A DNA stretch of 64,000 bases from Demequina aestuarii (GCF_000975095.1 NZ_BBRD01000001.1:1941467-2005466); one strand, 5' to 3'; counted from the first letter of the stretch, positions 34,905-44,449 are shown. The notes: a model not told the origin generated them from the sequence alone. A program made the numbers and translations.

Positions 34905-36251
34905 CTAGTCCTGAATCGTCAGCACCGGCGCGCGCGCTGCGCTCACTGCGGCGACGTCACCGGTGCGGATGAAGTCTCCCCATACGCCACGCACGGCGCG
35001 CCCCACCTCGAGGATCCGCTCCGCGCTCTCGTCTCCCAGGATGGACGCCGCGGCCCACGACTCGGGGTCTCCCAGCAGCAGGGGAAGGTCCATGCCGTGG
35101 CCGTCCATCATGGGCGACCCCTCGGCCCGCCACCGCAGCGAGTACTGGATTGCACGGCCCCCCGCCTCCCGGTGGGCGCGCGCGAACTGTGCGGCGGGGC
35201 GCTCGTAGACGGCGCGCGCCAACGCGCCGGCGGTCACCCGGTGGAGCGCCCGGCCGATGCCGGGAAGGGCGAATGCGCGGCGCAGGCCCGGGTACCGCAT
35301 CCCCACAAGTGCGCCCTCGTCCGCCAGGTGGCCGATCATCACGTCGACACCAGCGGCGTTCGCGGTGAGCGCGTCTCGCTCGGCCTCGGGAGGCAGCGGC
35401 GCGTGACCCCACTGCGGGCCGAAGGGCATCAGGCTGGTGAGCCCGTGGGTGCGCGCGGCCTTCGAGGCGCTCGCCTGAGCGTCGAGCACCTCGGCCACGG
35501 GCGCATCGGGCGCCACGGGACCGGCGGCGCGCAGCATCGCTGCGGTCATCGGTTCGCGTCCACGGGCGATCCCCAGCGGGGTGCTCTGCAGGATCGCACG
35601 CTGAAAGAGCGTGCCCGCGTGCTCCGTCGCGAGCAGCGACGCAATCGCATCGGCCCCCGCAGACTGGCCCATCGCGGTGACGCGATCGGGGTCGCCGCCG
35701 AACGCCGAGATCGATCGCTGCACCCACGCGAGCGCGGCGATGATGTCCAGCAGCCCCAGGTTGGCCGGCGCCGTCGCTCCGTCGCCCAGGAACCCGAGCA
35801 CGCCCAGGCGGTAGGTGATCGACACCACGATCACGCGCTGCTCCTCGACCAGCAGCGCCGGGTCGTAGGCGGGCAGCTCTCCCCCGCCGGTCGCGTAGCT
35901 GCCGCCGTGGATCCACACGACGACGGGAAGACCCTGACCCGTCCGGCCGTCGTCCGGCGCATCCGCAGGCCAGGTGACGCTCAGGAACTGGCAGTGCTCG
36001 TCGAGTCCCTGCCGTTCGGCGTAGCCGGGATCGACGGCCGTGAGCAGCGCATCGGGCAGCTGCGGGCTGAGCGGGCCGGGCGTCCCCTCATGGGGCGCCG
36101 TCCACGGCTCGGGGGCGACGGGCGGCTGGAAGCGCTCGGCGGTGGCGTAGGGAACGCCGTGCGCACGCATCACGCGAGCGTTCCGATGCGCGACCACCGG
36201 ACCGTCGGGGGTCTCCACTGTCGTCGTTGCGCCGGGGGCAGGGTGAGTCAT
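34905..36251 (-). CDS. type-B carboxylesterase/lipase family protein
   Basis: A 448-residue alpha/beta hydrolase of the carboxylesterase (type B, PnbA-like) family. The oxyanion hole is VVWIHGGSYATGGG, the nucleophile elbow TAMGQSAGADAIA (GxSxG) and the histidine segment GHGMDLPLLLG; the acidic residue is probably in GHLADEGAL. There is no signal peptide, so it is cytoplasmic. The natural ester is unknown. GAAGG lies 5 nt before the ATG. Confidence 0.9.
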   Translation of the reverse strand: MTHPAPGATTTVETPDGPVVAHRNARVMRAHGVPYATAERFQPPVAPEPWTAPHEGTPGPLSPQLPDALLTAVDPGYAERQGLDEHCQFLSVTWPADAPDDGRTGQGLPVVVWIHGGSYATGGGELPAYDPALLVEEQRVIVVSITYRLGVLGFLGDGATAPANLGLLDIIAALAWVQRSISAFGGDPDRVTAMGQSAGADAIASLLATEHAGTLFQRAILQSTPLGIARGREPMTAAMLRAAGPVAPDAPVAEVLDAQASASKAARTHGLTSLMPFGPQWGHAPLPPEAERDALTANAAGVDVMIGHLADEGALVGMRYPGLRRAFALPGIGRALHRVTAGALARAVYERPAAQFARAHREAGGRAIQYSLRWRAEGSPMMDGHGMDLPLLLGDPESWAAASILGDESAERILEVGRAVRGVWGDFIRTGDVAAVSAARAPVLTIQD

Positions 36252-36345
36252 CGTCGCCTTCGTGTCGAGGGTGAGCGTCGGGTGCGCTCACCGTCGAGCC
36301 TTGTCCCGAGCAGGTCAGGTTCCCACCATCGTAGAGCGGGCAGGC

Positions 36346-36359
36346 GCATCGGCCGATGC
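36346..36359. repeat. full palindrome of the over-represented motif
   Basis: GCATCGGCCGATGC is the only place in the window where both halves of the frequent nonamer meet. It lies in the 129-bp gap between the esterase start and the ClbS-like stop. Confidence 0.7.
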
Positions 36360-36380
36360 GGGGCTAGCCGAGCGTCACTG

Positions 36381-36881
36381 TCAGGCGCGAGCGTGGCGGC
36401 GAAGTTTCTTGAGCGCCCACTCGTCGTGGCTGGAGGTCGATGAGACGCAATAGGCGCCCAGCGACGTCGACCCCGTCCACGGGTAGTGCTTCTTGGTGAA
36501 GAGCTCGCCATCGGTGTGCGACTCGATCATGGCGATCACGCGGTCGTAGGACTCCCCGTAGAGCTCCAGGGCACGGTCCAGGCTCGTGTGGGCATGAGCG
36601 TCGCGGAACGCGACGTTCATGGGGGCGTAGGAGTTCCAGGTGTAGCCGTCGGGGAGGAACGACGCCCCGTCGCCGTGAGTGTTTGCGTGCTCCCACGCGA
36701 GCAGCAGCAGATGCCACACGTGAAGGTGCACCAGCACGTCGCGCACGCACCGGTCGCGGTCGTCGAAGGCGAACTCCGCTTCGCGCTTGTGTGGCGGAAG
36801 GGCGTCGATCAGCTCGAGTACCCGCCGTCTGCTGGCCTTGCACTCCTTCAGCAGCTCGTGCTTGCTCGTCGGCCTCGCCAT
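36381..36881 (-). CDS. ClbS/DfsB-family four-helix protein
   Basis: A 166-residue helical-bundle protein of the DinB-like superfamily, ClbS/DfsB (DUF1706) group: it opens PTSKHELLKECKASRRRVLELI, has VRDVLVHLHVWHLLLLAW and ends with a basic segment. ClbS of Escherichia coli hydrolyses and neutralises colibactin; the many other members have no known substrate. No biosynthetic cluster is near, so a stress or detoxification role is only a guess. A GGGGG stretch lies before the ATG. Confidence 0.82.
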   Translation of the reverse strand: MARPTSKHELLKECKASRRRVLELIDALPPHKREAEFAFDDRDRCVRDVLVHLHVWHLLLLAWEHANTHGDGASFLPDGYTWNSYAPMNVAFRDAHAHTSLDRALELYGESYDRVIAMIESHTDGELFTKKHYPWTGSTSLGAYCVSSTSSHDEWALKKLRRHARA

Positions 36882-37014
36882 GATGCACCCCCGGATCCTT
36901 GACGCGGGGACATCCCTGTCATCCTGGCACCGCTCGCGCCACCTGCCAAGCGCTGAGGCATCACGAGGCGCGGGCTCCTCGCCTAGCGTGCGAACGTCAT
37001 GTGGACGACGCCGT

Positions 37015-37059
37015 TCTCGGCGGTCTCGGCGGTCTCGGCGGTCTCGGCGGTCTCGGCGG
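37015..37059. repeat. 9-bp tandem repeat (five units)
   Basis: Five perfect units of TCTCGGCGG, followed by a partial TCTC. It lies in the 246-bp gap between the MFS transporter stop and the ClbS-like gene. On the minus strand it falls in a 37-codon frame (MRASVKAPPSSETAE...HMTFAR) without a ribosome site, so coding is not supported. Confidence 0.85.
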
Positions 37060-37127
37060 TCTCTGACGACGGTGGCGCCTTCACCGATGCGCGCATCGGT
37101 GCCGTGTGCCGCGCATCGGCGGCGCGG

Positions 37128-38492
37128 CTACGCGACCGGGTGCCGGTCGTCGTAGTCGCGAAAGCGCTGCCCGTCGCGGGAGCGCCGCAGCCGCGACAGC
37201 ACCGCGATGAGGCCGATGATGGCGAGGCCCCCCACGAGCGGCGGGCACCACAGCGCGACGGCGGTCGCGAGGATGCCGGCGTACATGTCGCCGATGCGCG
37301 GGCCACCCGTCACCACCACCACGAAGATGCCCTGAAGCCTGCCGCGCATCTCGTCGGGAGCGGCCTTGATGATCATGGTCTGGCGGAAGATCGCGCTCAC
37401 CTCGTCGGAGGCTCCCATGCCGGCCATGGCGACCCCGAGCAGCATCAGCGCGGGCCAGTAGATGCCCGACCACCCCGGCGCCGCGTCGTGTTCGACGACG
37501 GTCATCAGCAGAATGCCTGCACCGAACAGGAAGGCGAAGCCACCGAACACCGTGATGGCGCGGGTGATCGCGACGCCGTGACGGTGAATGTGCGCGACGG
37601 GCCCCGAGAAGAGGCTGACGAGGATCGTGCCCACCGCGCCCGCCGCCGTCAGAGCGCCGACGGTCAGGGCCCCGCCGCCGACGATGGTCGCGCCGAGCGC
37701 TGGGAACAGCACGTAGGGACGGCCGAACGTCATCGCGACGATGTCCACAATGAAGCTCATGCGGATGTTGGGGCTGCGCTTGAGGAAGCCGAGGCCCTGG
37801 CGCACCTGCCCCCAGCCCGCCTCGACGCGCTCGCCCAGGCGCGGCAGCGACGGCAGCATCCACACGCCCAGGAACCCGACGGAGAACAGCACGGCGTCCA
37901 CGGCGAACGTCCACGGCAGGCCGATGCTGGCGGCGAGCACCCCCGCGAGCGCAGGGCCCACGGTGAGCTGGGTGCCGAAGCCGATGCCGTTCAACGCGGT
38001 GGCGCGCGAGATCAGCTCGGGCGGGAGGATGCGACCCACGACGGACCCGCGCGTGGCGCCGGAGATGGTCGCCGCGACGGCGTTGATGGTGGTGACCAGG
38101 TAGAACGGCCACACCGGCGCGTGGGTGCCGTCAGGGCCGGAGCTGAGGACGGCGTCCCACGTCGAGAGCGCGACCAGTCCCAGCACCGAGACCCACGCGA
38201 TGAGCGAGGAGACGATGAGCAGGCGACGGCGGTCGAAGACGTCGGCGAGCATCCCGCCCCACAGGCCGGCGACGATCATCGGGATCAGGGCAATGCCGCC
38301 GACGAGTCCAACGGCGAACGTCGACTCGGTGATCTCATAGATCTGCAGCCCGACGGCGACGATCGACATCTGGGAGCCGATGCCCGCGACCACACCGCCC
38401 ACCCACAGTCGCGCGAACGCGGGGCTGGCTTTGAGAGGGGCGGGATCGACCATGCGCCGACGACGCTGGCCCGCGGCATCGGTCTGGGTCAC
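37128..38492 (-). CDS. MFS transporter (multidrug-efflux type)
   Basis: A 454-residue major facilitator with about 12 helices. The loop between helices 2 and 3 is GGMLADVFDRRRLLIVSS (motif A), and the central loop is long and basic. The arrangement resembles the enterobactin exporter/multidrug group (DUF894-like). GTG 38492 is fixed by TAGAAT 6 nt upstream with no ribosome site. A MarR regulator is divergently transcribed from the same 124-bp gap, the classical layout for regulated drug efflux. Confidence 0.92.
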   Translation of the reverse strand: MTQTDAAGQRRRRMVDPAPLKASPAFARLWVGGVVAGIGSQMSIVAVGLQIYEITESTFAVGLVGGIALIPMIVAGLWGGMLADVFDRRRLLIVSSLIAWVSVLGLVALSTWDAVLSSGPDGTHAPVWPFYLVTTINAVAATISGATRGSVVGRILPPELISRATALNGIGFGTQLTVGPALAGVLAASIGLPWTFAVDAVLFSVGFLGVWMLPSLPRLGERVEAGWGQVRQGLGFLKRSPNIRMSFIVDIVAMTFGRPYVLFPALGATIVGGGALTVGALTAAGAVGTILVSLFSGPVAHIHRHGVAITRAITVFGGFAFLFGAGILLMTVVEHDAAPGWSGIYWPALMLLGVAMAGMGASDEVSAIFRQTMIIKAAPDEMRGRLQGIFVVVVTGGPRIGDMYAGILATAVALWCPPLVGGLAIIGLIAVLSRLRRSRDGQRFRDYDDRHPVA

Positions 38493-38498
38493 CGAAGC

Positions 38499-38504
38499 AT
38501 TCTA
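38499..38504 (-). promoter_or_regulatory. TAGAAT -10 box of the MFS gene
   Basis: On the minus strand TAGAAT ends 6 nt before GTG 38492. The palindrome at 38506-38521 lies directly upstream, inside the -35/-10 spacer. Confidence 0.6.
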
Positions 38505-38505
38505 C

Positions 38506-38521
38506 GGACCACCTAGGGTCC
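38506..38521. promoter_or_regulatory. candidate operator in the MFS-marR gap
   Basis: GGACC and GGTCC flank a central CCTAG in a 16-bp imperfect palindrome located within the MFS promoter spacer, where a MarR dimer could block polymerase. Confidence 0.4.
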
Positions 38522-38616
38522 TGCCTTGCTGTCCCCTGCACGCTGGCCGTCAGGGTCCTCCACAGGCTTGCGGAGTCGGCCGACCCCCGTACCTGCGGTT
38601 GCTTAACGTGTGAAGC

Positions 38617-39090
38617 ATGGAGGAGGAATCCGTGCCGGCACCAGACCTGGACCTGCCGGTCGTCGATGCGCTCTACTCGTGCGAGCGCGCCGTGACGTTC
38701 GAGGCCGAGGGCCTCGAACTCGGGACCTCAATGACCGCGAAGCAAGTGCTCTACGCACGTCACTTCGCGGACTCCGTCTACGGAATGCCGATGTCCGAAC
38801 TGGCTCGACGCACCGGCACCACGATGGCGAACATCTCGGCGATCGCCTCACGCATGGAGCGGTGGGGGCTGGTGACTCGGGAGCCGAGTCCCACTGATGG
38901 ACGCAGCCGACTGATCTCGCTGACTGCTCGCGGCTATGCAGAGTTCGAGGTGCTCTCACGACGCTGGGCAGCATACGAACGCCGGCTGTCACTTGGTTGC
39001 ATGCGCGGAATGCCTGCTCAGCTGATATCAGACCTCGAGGGCATCGGCGCAGCGTCCCCATGGCGCCACGCCTCGACGTCGCGGCGTTGA
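38617..39090 (+). CDS. MarR-family transcriptional regulator
   Basis: A 157-residue winged-helix protein. The DNA-binding part has SELARRTGTTMANISAIASRME (HTH) and the wing TREPSPTDGRSRLISLTARG (the D-x-R-S motif of MarR). Terminal helices for dimerisation are present but the C-terminus is loosely conserved. TAACGT lies 7 nt before the ATG. It probably represses the divergent MFS gene and itself. Confidence 0.87.
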   Translation: MEEESVPAPDLDLPVVDALYSCERAVTFEAEGLELGTSMTAKQVLYARHFADSVYGMPMSELARRTGTTMANISAIASRMERWGLVTREPSPTDGRSRLISLTARGYAEFEVLSRRWAAYERRLSLGCMRGMPAQLISDLEGIGAASPWRHASTSRR

Positions 39091-39160
39091 TACCCCCTCC
39101 GCAATCAGGAACCGGGAGTGGCCCGTAGCCCATCGGCCTTCGCGTGTCGGCCAGTCATGA

Positions 39161-39166
39161 CAGAAT
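39161..39166 (+). promoter_or_regulatory. CAGAAT -10 box of a leaderless gene
   Basis: CAGAAT ends 6 nt before ATG 39173 of the first aminopeptidase gene; no ribosome site is present. Confidence 0.5.
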
Positions 39167-39172
39167 CGGCGC

Positions 39173-41761
39173 ATGCCTGGTACGAACCTCACGCGCGCAG
39201 AGGCCGAGGCCCGCGCCGCCGTCATCTCCACCGAGACCTACGCCGTCGAGCTTGACCTCACCACCCACGAGGACACGTTCCGCTCGACGTCGACCGTTCG
39301 CTTCTCCGCCACCCCTGGAGAATCGACCTTCATCGACCTGATCGCACCCACGGTGCACCGCATCACGCTCAATGGGGTCGAGCTGGACCCCGCCGAGCAC
39401 TTTGCGGACAGTCGCATCGCGCTGCCGGACCTGCGAGAGAGCAACGAGCTCACCGTGGTCGCCGACTGCGAGTACATGAACACGGGAGAGGGCCTGCACC
39501 GGTTCGTGGACCCCGAGGACGGCGAGGTCTACCTCTACAGCCAGTTCGAGGTGGCCGACACCCGCCGCGTCTACGCGGTGTTCGAGCAGCCCGACCTCAA
39601 GGCGGCCTTCACGTTCTCCGTGGTCGCGCCCGAGCACTGGCACGTGCTGTCGAACAACCCCGGCAAGAAGACCAAGGTCGACGGGGAGGTCGTCATCGCC
39701 GACCAGGCCCGCGGCAAGGCACGCTGGGACTTCTCCGAGACCACTCGCCTGCCCTGCTACGTGACGGCGATCGTCGGCGGTCCGTACCACCGGGTCGAGG
39801 GCACCATCGAGTCCCGCAAGGGCACCATCGGTGCCGACGTGTACTGCCGCAACGCCCTCGCGGAGTTCCTCGACGCGGACGTGATCCGGGGCGACGCTCA
39901 GGCTGGCTTCACGTTCTACGAAGACAAGTTCCAGATGGACTACCCCTTCGAGAAGTACGACCAGATCTTCGTGCCCGAGTTCAACGCCGGCGCCATGGAG
40001 AACGCGGGCTGCGTCACGTTCCTCGAGGACTACGTGTTCCGCTCCAAGGCAGCCGAGGCGCGCATCGAACGCCGCACCGTCACCGTGCTGCACGAGCTCG
40101 CCCACATGTGGTTCGGCGACCTGGTCACCATGAAGTGGTGGAACGACCTGTGGCTCAACGAGTCCTTCGCGGAGTACGTCTCCACCGTCGCGACTGTCGA
40201 GACCACCAAGTGGAAGGACAACTGGGTCACGTTCAACTCGCTCGAGAAGACGTGGGCCGCGCGTCAGGACCAGCTGCCCTCGACGCACCCGATCATGGCG
40301 GACATCAGGGACCTGGAAGACGTCGAGGTCAACTTCGATGGCATCACCTATGCCAAGGGCGCGTCGGTGCTCAAGCAGCTCGCGGCGTGGGTCGGACAGG
40401 ACGAGTTCTTCGCGGGGGTCGCTGAGTACTTCCGCAAGCACCACCACTCGAACACCACGCTGAACGACCTGCTGGTCGAGCTCGAGGCCACCTCCGGCCG
40501 CGACCTCTCGGCATGGTCCGAGGTGTGGCTCCAGAAGGCCGGCATCACGACGCTGCGCCCGGAGATCGAGGTCGACACCCACGACGACATCGCCGTGTTC
40601 GCGGTGCGCCAGGAGGTCCCGGCCGAGTGGCCCACGCAGCGCCCCCACCGCATCGGCATCGGCGGCTACGACGTGGTCGTGTCCGAGTCGGGCGAGACCC
40701 GCCTCGAGCAGACCATGTTCGTCGAGACGGACATCAGTGGGCCGCGCACCGAGATCCCCGAGCTCGTGGGCAAGCACCGTCCCGCGCTGATCCTCGTCAA
40801 CGACGGGGACCTCGCCTACGCGAAGGTACGGCTCGATGAGCAGTCTCTCGCGACGGCCGTGGAGCACGTGAGCAGCTTCACCGATCCGCTCGCGCGGTCG
40901 ATGGTGCTCACCGCGGCGTGGGACATGACCCGCGACGGCGAGATGCCCGCGCGCACCTTCGTCGACCTTGTCTTGAAGAACATCGCCGACGAGTCGCAGT
41001 CGACGACCGTGATGGTGCTGCTGCGTCAGCTCGACACCGCACTGTCGCTCTACGTGCACCCCGATCACGCAAAGGACGCCTGCGAGCAGGCGGCCGAGAC
41101 CCTGTGGCTGCTCGCCATCGAGTCCGAGGCGGGCTCCGACCACCAACTGCAGTTCGTGCGCTCGTTCGCCTCGCTCGCGTGCACCGACATTCAGCTCGAC
41201 AACCTGCAGGGCCTGCTCGACGGCAAGCTGAGCCTCGGCGGCCTGCCGATCGACTCCGATCTCGCGTGGGACCTGATCATCGGTCTGGCGATCGGCGGTC
41301 GCGTGGGCGAGTACGCGATCGAGCTGCAGCTCGCCAGGGATGCGACCGCATCGGGCCAGCGCCGTGCCGCGCACGCCATGGCCGCGATCGCCACGCCTGA
41401 GGGCAAGCGCAAGACGTGGGACTCGCTGGTCAACGCGGAGAAGGACATGCCGAACGCGTTGCAGTTCTCCGCCACCGCCGGGTTCATGCACGTCAACAGC
41501 ACCGAGTTGCTCGAGCCGTTCGTCGACGACTACTTCGCGTCGATCCGCCGCATCTACTCGGAGAAGACCAACGAGATGGCGACCGGACTGATCGAGGGTC
41601 TCTACCCCGTGCTTCTGGCCGGCCGCTACGAGGGCCTTCAGGACAAGGCCGATGCGTGGCTCACCGAGAACGAGGACGCGCACGATGCGCTCAAGCGCCT
41701 GGTGATCGAGGGCCGCGACGGCGTGCGGCGCGCGCTGGAGAACCAGGCCAAGGACCAGTAG
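39173..41761 (+). CDS. pepN: aminopeptidase N (M1 family), copy 1
   Basis: An 862-residue M1 zinc aminopeptidase. The exopeptidase motif is NAGAMENAG, the zinc site VLHELAHMWFGDLVTMKWWN with third ligand in LWLNESFAEY, and the catalytic tyrosine is expected in ITYAKGASVLKQL. The ERAP1-like C-terminal domain is complete. No signal peptide, so it acts in the cytoplasm on peptides released by Clp and other proteases. A paralogue follows 141 bp downstream. Confidence 0.95.
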   Translation: MPGTNLTRAEAEARAAVISTETYAVELDLTTHEDTFRSTSTVRFSATPGESTFIDLIAPTVHRITLNGVELDPAEHFADSRIALPDLRESNELTVVADCEYMNTGEGLHRFVDPEDGEVYLYSQFEVADTRRVYAVFEQPDLKAAFTFSVVAPEHWHVLSNNPGKKTKVDGEVVIADQARGKARWDFSETTRLPCYVTAIVGGPYHRVEGTIESRKGTIGADVYCRNALAEFLDADVIRGDAQAGFTFYEDKFQMDYPFEKYDQIFVPEFNAGAMENAGCVTFLEDYVFRSKAAEARIERRTVTVLHELAHMWFGDLVTMKWWNDLWLNESFAEYVSTVATVETTKWKDNWVTFNSLEKTWAARQDQLPSTHPIMADIRDLEDVEVNFDGITYAKGASVLKQLAAWVGQDEFFAGVAEYFRKHHHSNTTLNDLLVELEATSGRDLSAWSEVWLQKAGITTLRPEIEVDTHDDIAVFAVRQEVPAEWPTQRPHRIGIGGYDVVVSESGETRLEQTMFVETDISGPRTEIPELVGKHRPALILVNDGDLAYAKVRLDEQSLATAVEHVSSFTDPLARSMVLTAAWDMTRDGEMPARTFVDLVLKNIADESQSTTVMVLLRQLDTALSLYVHPDHAKDACEQAAETLWLLAIESEAGSDHQLQFVRSFASLACTDIQLDNLQGLLDGKLSLGGLPIDSDLAWDLIIGLAIGGRVGEYAIELQLARDATASGQRRAAHAMAAIATPEGKRKTWDSLVNAEKDMPNALQFSATAGFMHVNSTELLEPFVDDYFASIRRIYSEKTNEMATGLIEGLYPVLLAGRYEGLQDKADAWLTENEDAHDALKRLVIEGRDGVRRALENQAKDQ

Positions 41762-41782
41762 TTCGACACGTCAGCAGTCTTC

Positions 41783-41817
41783 GAAAGGGCGGTGGCCGAT
41801 GAGGCCGCCGCCCTTTC
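41783..41817 (+). terminator. terminator after the first pepN
   Basis: GAAAGGGCGGTGGCC pairs with GGCCGCCGCCCTTTC (one G-U-type difference) around GATGA, ending in TTTC, 22 bp after the stop. Confidence 0.85.
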
Positions 41818-41890
41818 GCATCCCCACCCCCTGGCCCTCGCGCCGGGCCTCACTGCGCACTGCACGAACGTGGTGAGGGCGGATGCATGA

Positions 41891-41896
41891 AAAACT
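41891..41896 (+). promoter_or_regulatory. AAAACT -10-like box of the second pepN
   Basis: AAAACT ends 6 nt before ATG 41903, in a rare A-run; with the terminator upstream it indicates separate transcription of the paralogue. Confidence 0.5.
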
Positions 41897-41902
41897 GAGC
41901 TC

Positions 41903-44449
41903 ATGCTCACTCGCGAAGAGGCCACTGTCCGAGCTCGATGCGTCTCCGCCGCCGCATACGACGTGCACCTGGACTTCACCCCGCCTGGCGACACCTTCCG
42001 GTCCGTCACCACTGTGACGTTCGATGCCACGCCTGGCGCCACCACGTTCCTCGACCTCGTAGGCAAGGTCCGGCACCTCGAGGTGAACGGTCGGGTCGCC
42101 AACGCGGAGGAAGCGCACCGCGATGGGCGCATCGCCCTCGTGCACCTCGACGGCGCGACCACAGTGACGGTCGAGGCGGACTGCGACTATCGCACCGACG
42201 GCCAGGGCATCCACCGCTTCGTGGACCCCGAGGACGGCAGCGTCTATCTCTACAGCCAGTTCGCTGCGGACGACGCACGCCGGGCCTTCGCGTGCTTCGA
42301 CCAGCCCGACATCAAGGGCACGTTCGCCTTCACCGTCACGGCCCCCACCGCGTGGACGGTCGTCTCCAACTCCCCCACGCCCGAGCCCGCCGCCCTCGAG
42401 GGCGAGCAGGCGAACCGCTGGACGTTCGCCCCCACCGTGCCCCTCCCCTGCTACGTGGCCGCCGTCGTGGCCGGACCCTACGCATCGGCCGGAGGGACCC
42501 TGACCTCCGCCAAAGGCGAGATCCCCGCCCGCGTCTACGGGCGCGCGAACCTCGCCGACCACCTGGACGCCGACGAGATGATCGCCACGGTGCAGGCCGG
42601 GCTGACGCTGTTCGAGGACGTGTTCGGAGTCCCGTACCCGTACGAGAAGTACGACCAGATCTTCGTTCCCGAGTACAACCTGGGCGCGATGGAGAATGCG
42701 GGCTGCGTGACGTTCTCTGAGGATCGCCTGGTGTTCCGCTCGCGGGCGTCCGATGCGATGCGCGAGTTCCGCACCAACGTCACGCTCCACGAGCTCAGCC
42801 ACCAGTGGTTCGGCAACCTCGTGACGATGCGCTGGTGGGACGATCTGTGGCTCAACGAGTCGTTCGCGGAGTTCATGGGCGCCTGGGCCACGTCCAAGGT
42901 CACCCCATGGACCGACTCGTGGGTGACCTTCACCGCGGAACGCAAGTCGATCGCATACGTCCAGGATCAACTCCCGACCACTCACCCCATCGTGGCCCAA
43001 GTCCCTGACACGGAGGCGACGGTCTCCGCCTTCGACATGATCACGTACGCCAAGGGCGCGTCCGCACTGAAGCAGCTGGTCGCGTTCGTGGGCGAGGACC
43101 GGTTCTTCGCCGGCGTCCACGCCTACCTCACGCGCTACTCGCACGGCAACGCGACCCTCGTGGACTTCCTCAACGAACTCGAGCAGATCGCCGGGCACAA
43201 CCTCGACGCGTGGGCCGGCGCGTGGCTCGAGACCCCCGGCCCGTCCACGCTGCGCCCGGTCATCGAGGATCGCGACGGGGTCATCACCGCGCTGTGGATC
43301 GCGCAGGACGTCCCCGCCGCGTACCCGAAGTACCGTCCGCACCAGGTGCGCGTCGCGGGATACGTGCACAATGCCGGCGCGAGCCGCTTCAACGAGGCGT
43401 GGTCCGCCGACGTCACGGTCGACGGCTCGCTCACCGAGGTGCTGTCCGCGGCCGGCGAGGTCCGTCCCGACCTGCTGCTGGTCAACGACCGCGACCTCAC
43501 ATACGCCAAGATCGTGCTCGACGACACCTCGCTCGCGACGGTCACGGCGCACCTCGCGGACCTTCGCGACCCCATGGCGCTCGGCCTGGTCCTGGACGCG
43601 CTGTGGCACATGGTGCGCGACGCTCAGCTCCCCGCCGCCACCTACATCGACGCGGTGCTGACGTCGCTGCCGGGGATCACCAACTCCGAGACCATGCAGT
43701 CGCACCTGCGCTCGGTCGTCACCGCGTTGTCACGCTACGTGCCACCTGCGGCCGCCGCCGCACAGACGGCCGATGCGGCCGCACGGCTGTGGAGCATCCT
43801 CGCCGACGCGCCCGCCGGCTCGGATCTCCAGCTTCAGTCGCTCAAGGGCTTCGCGCGGCTCGCGTCGACCCCGGAGCACGCCGCCCACCTCGCCGCGCTG
43901 GCCGATGGCGACGAGCAGCTTGCCGGCCTCGACATCGACACCGACATGCGGTGGGAGCTGCTGGCGGGGATGGCGGCCTGTGGGGAGGATGTCGACGCGC
44001 GTGCCGAGGCGGCGCTCGCCGACGACCAGGGCGCCATCGGGCGCCGCCGTGCGGCCGGAGTGAAGGCAGCGCGGGCCACGCCGGAGGCCAAGCGCAAGGC
44101 CTGGGAGATGCTGGTGCGACCGGACGCGCCGGTGCCCAATGCCGTCCAGTACGAGGTGGCGCTGGGCCTGGTCCGGGCTGCAGACCCGGATCTGCTCATC
44201 CCGCTCGTCCCCACGATCCTCGACGAACTCACGGAGTACTACGGGCAGAATGAAGGGTTCGTGGGCAAGCGGGTCGCCGCATACGTGTTCCCGGCGTTTG
44301 CGGCCGGACGCATCGACGGGCTCGACTCCATCCTCGACACGTGGCTCACCGGGCACCCGGACGCGCCGTCGGTGCTGCGCAAGGTGGTGACCGAAGGAGC
44401 CGACGAGGTGCGGCGAGCGCTGCGCGCCCAGGCCGCGCCCCAGGACTAG
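41903..44449 (+). CDS. pepN: aminopeptidase N (M1 family), copy 2
   Basis: An 848-residue M1 aminopeptidase similar to its upstream neighbour along its whole length: NLGAMENAG, LHELSHQWFGNLVTMRWWD, LWLNESFAEF and MITYAKGASALKQL. Divergence is large, so the duplication is old. Having its own promoter and terminator-separated upstream copy suggests different conditions of use. Its TAG stop overlaps the stop of the convergent malQ gene in a shared CTAG. Confidence 0.95.
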   Translation: MLTREEATVRARCVSAAAYDVHLDFTPPGDTFRSVTTVTFDATPGATTFLDLVGKVRHLEVNGRVANAEEAHRDGRIALVHLDGATTVTVEADCDYRTDGQGIHRFVDPEDGSVYLYSQFAADDARRAFACFDQPDIKGTFAFTVTAPTAWTVVSNSPTPEPAALEGEQANRWTFAPTVPLPCYVAAVVAGPYASAGGTLTSAKGEIPARVYGRANLADHLDADEMIATVQAGLTLFEDVFGVPYPYEKYDQIFVPEYNLGAMENAGCVTFSEDRLVFRSRASDAMREFRTNVTLHELSHQWFGNLVTMRWWDDLWLNESFAEFMGAWATSKVTPWTDSWVTFTAERKSIAYVQDQLPTTHPIVAQVPDTEATVSAFDMITYAKGASALKQLVAFVGEDRFFAGVHAYLTRYSHGNATLVDFLNELEQIAGHNLDAWAGAWLETPGPSTLRPVIEDRDGVITALWIAQDVPAAYPKYRPHQVRVAGYVHNAGASRFNEAWSADVTVDGSLTEVLSAAGEVRPDLLLVNDRDLTYAKIVLDDTSLATVTAHLADLRDPMALGLVLDALWHMVRDAQLPAATYIDAVLTSLPGITNSETMQSHLRSVVTALSRYVPPAAAAAQTADAAARLWSILADAPAGSDLQLQSLKGFARLASTPEHAAHLAALADGDEQLAGLDIDTDMRWELLAGMAACGEDVDARAEAALADDQGAIGRRRAAGVKAARATPEAKRKAWEMLVRPDAPVPNAVQYEVALGLVRAADPDLLIPLVPTILDELTEYYGQNEGFVGKRVAAYVFPAFAAGRIDGLDSILDTWLTGHPDAPSVLRKVVTEGADEVRRALRAQAAPQD

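Noticed and set aside
36983-37093. 37-codon minus-strand frame containing the 9-bp repeats
   Set aside because: No ribosome site or promoter, and its coding look comes only from the tandem repeat.
36999-38516. 505-codon open frame on the plus strand
   Set aside because: It is the shadow of the MFS transporter on the other strand; composition is Arg/Asp/His-rich without any fold signature.
39155-41683. 842-codon open frame antisense to pepN
   Set aside because: High-G+C codon bias opens the opposite strand; no start signal and no protein-like motif.
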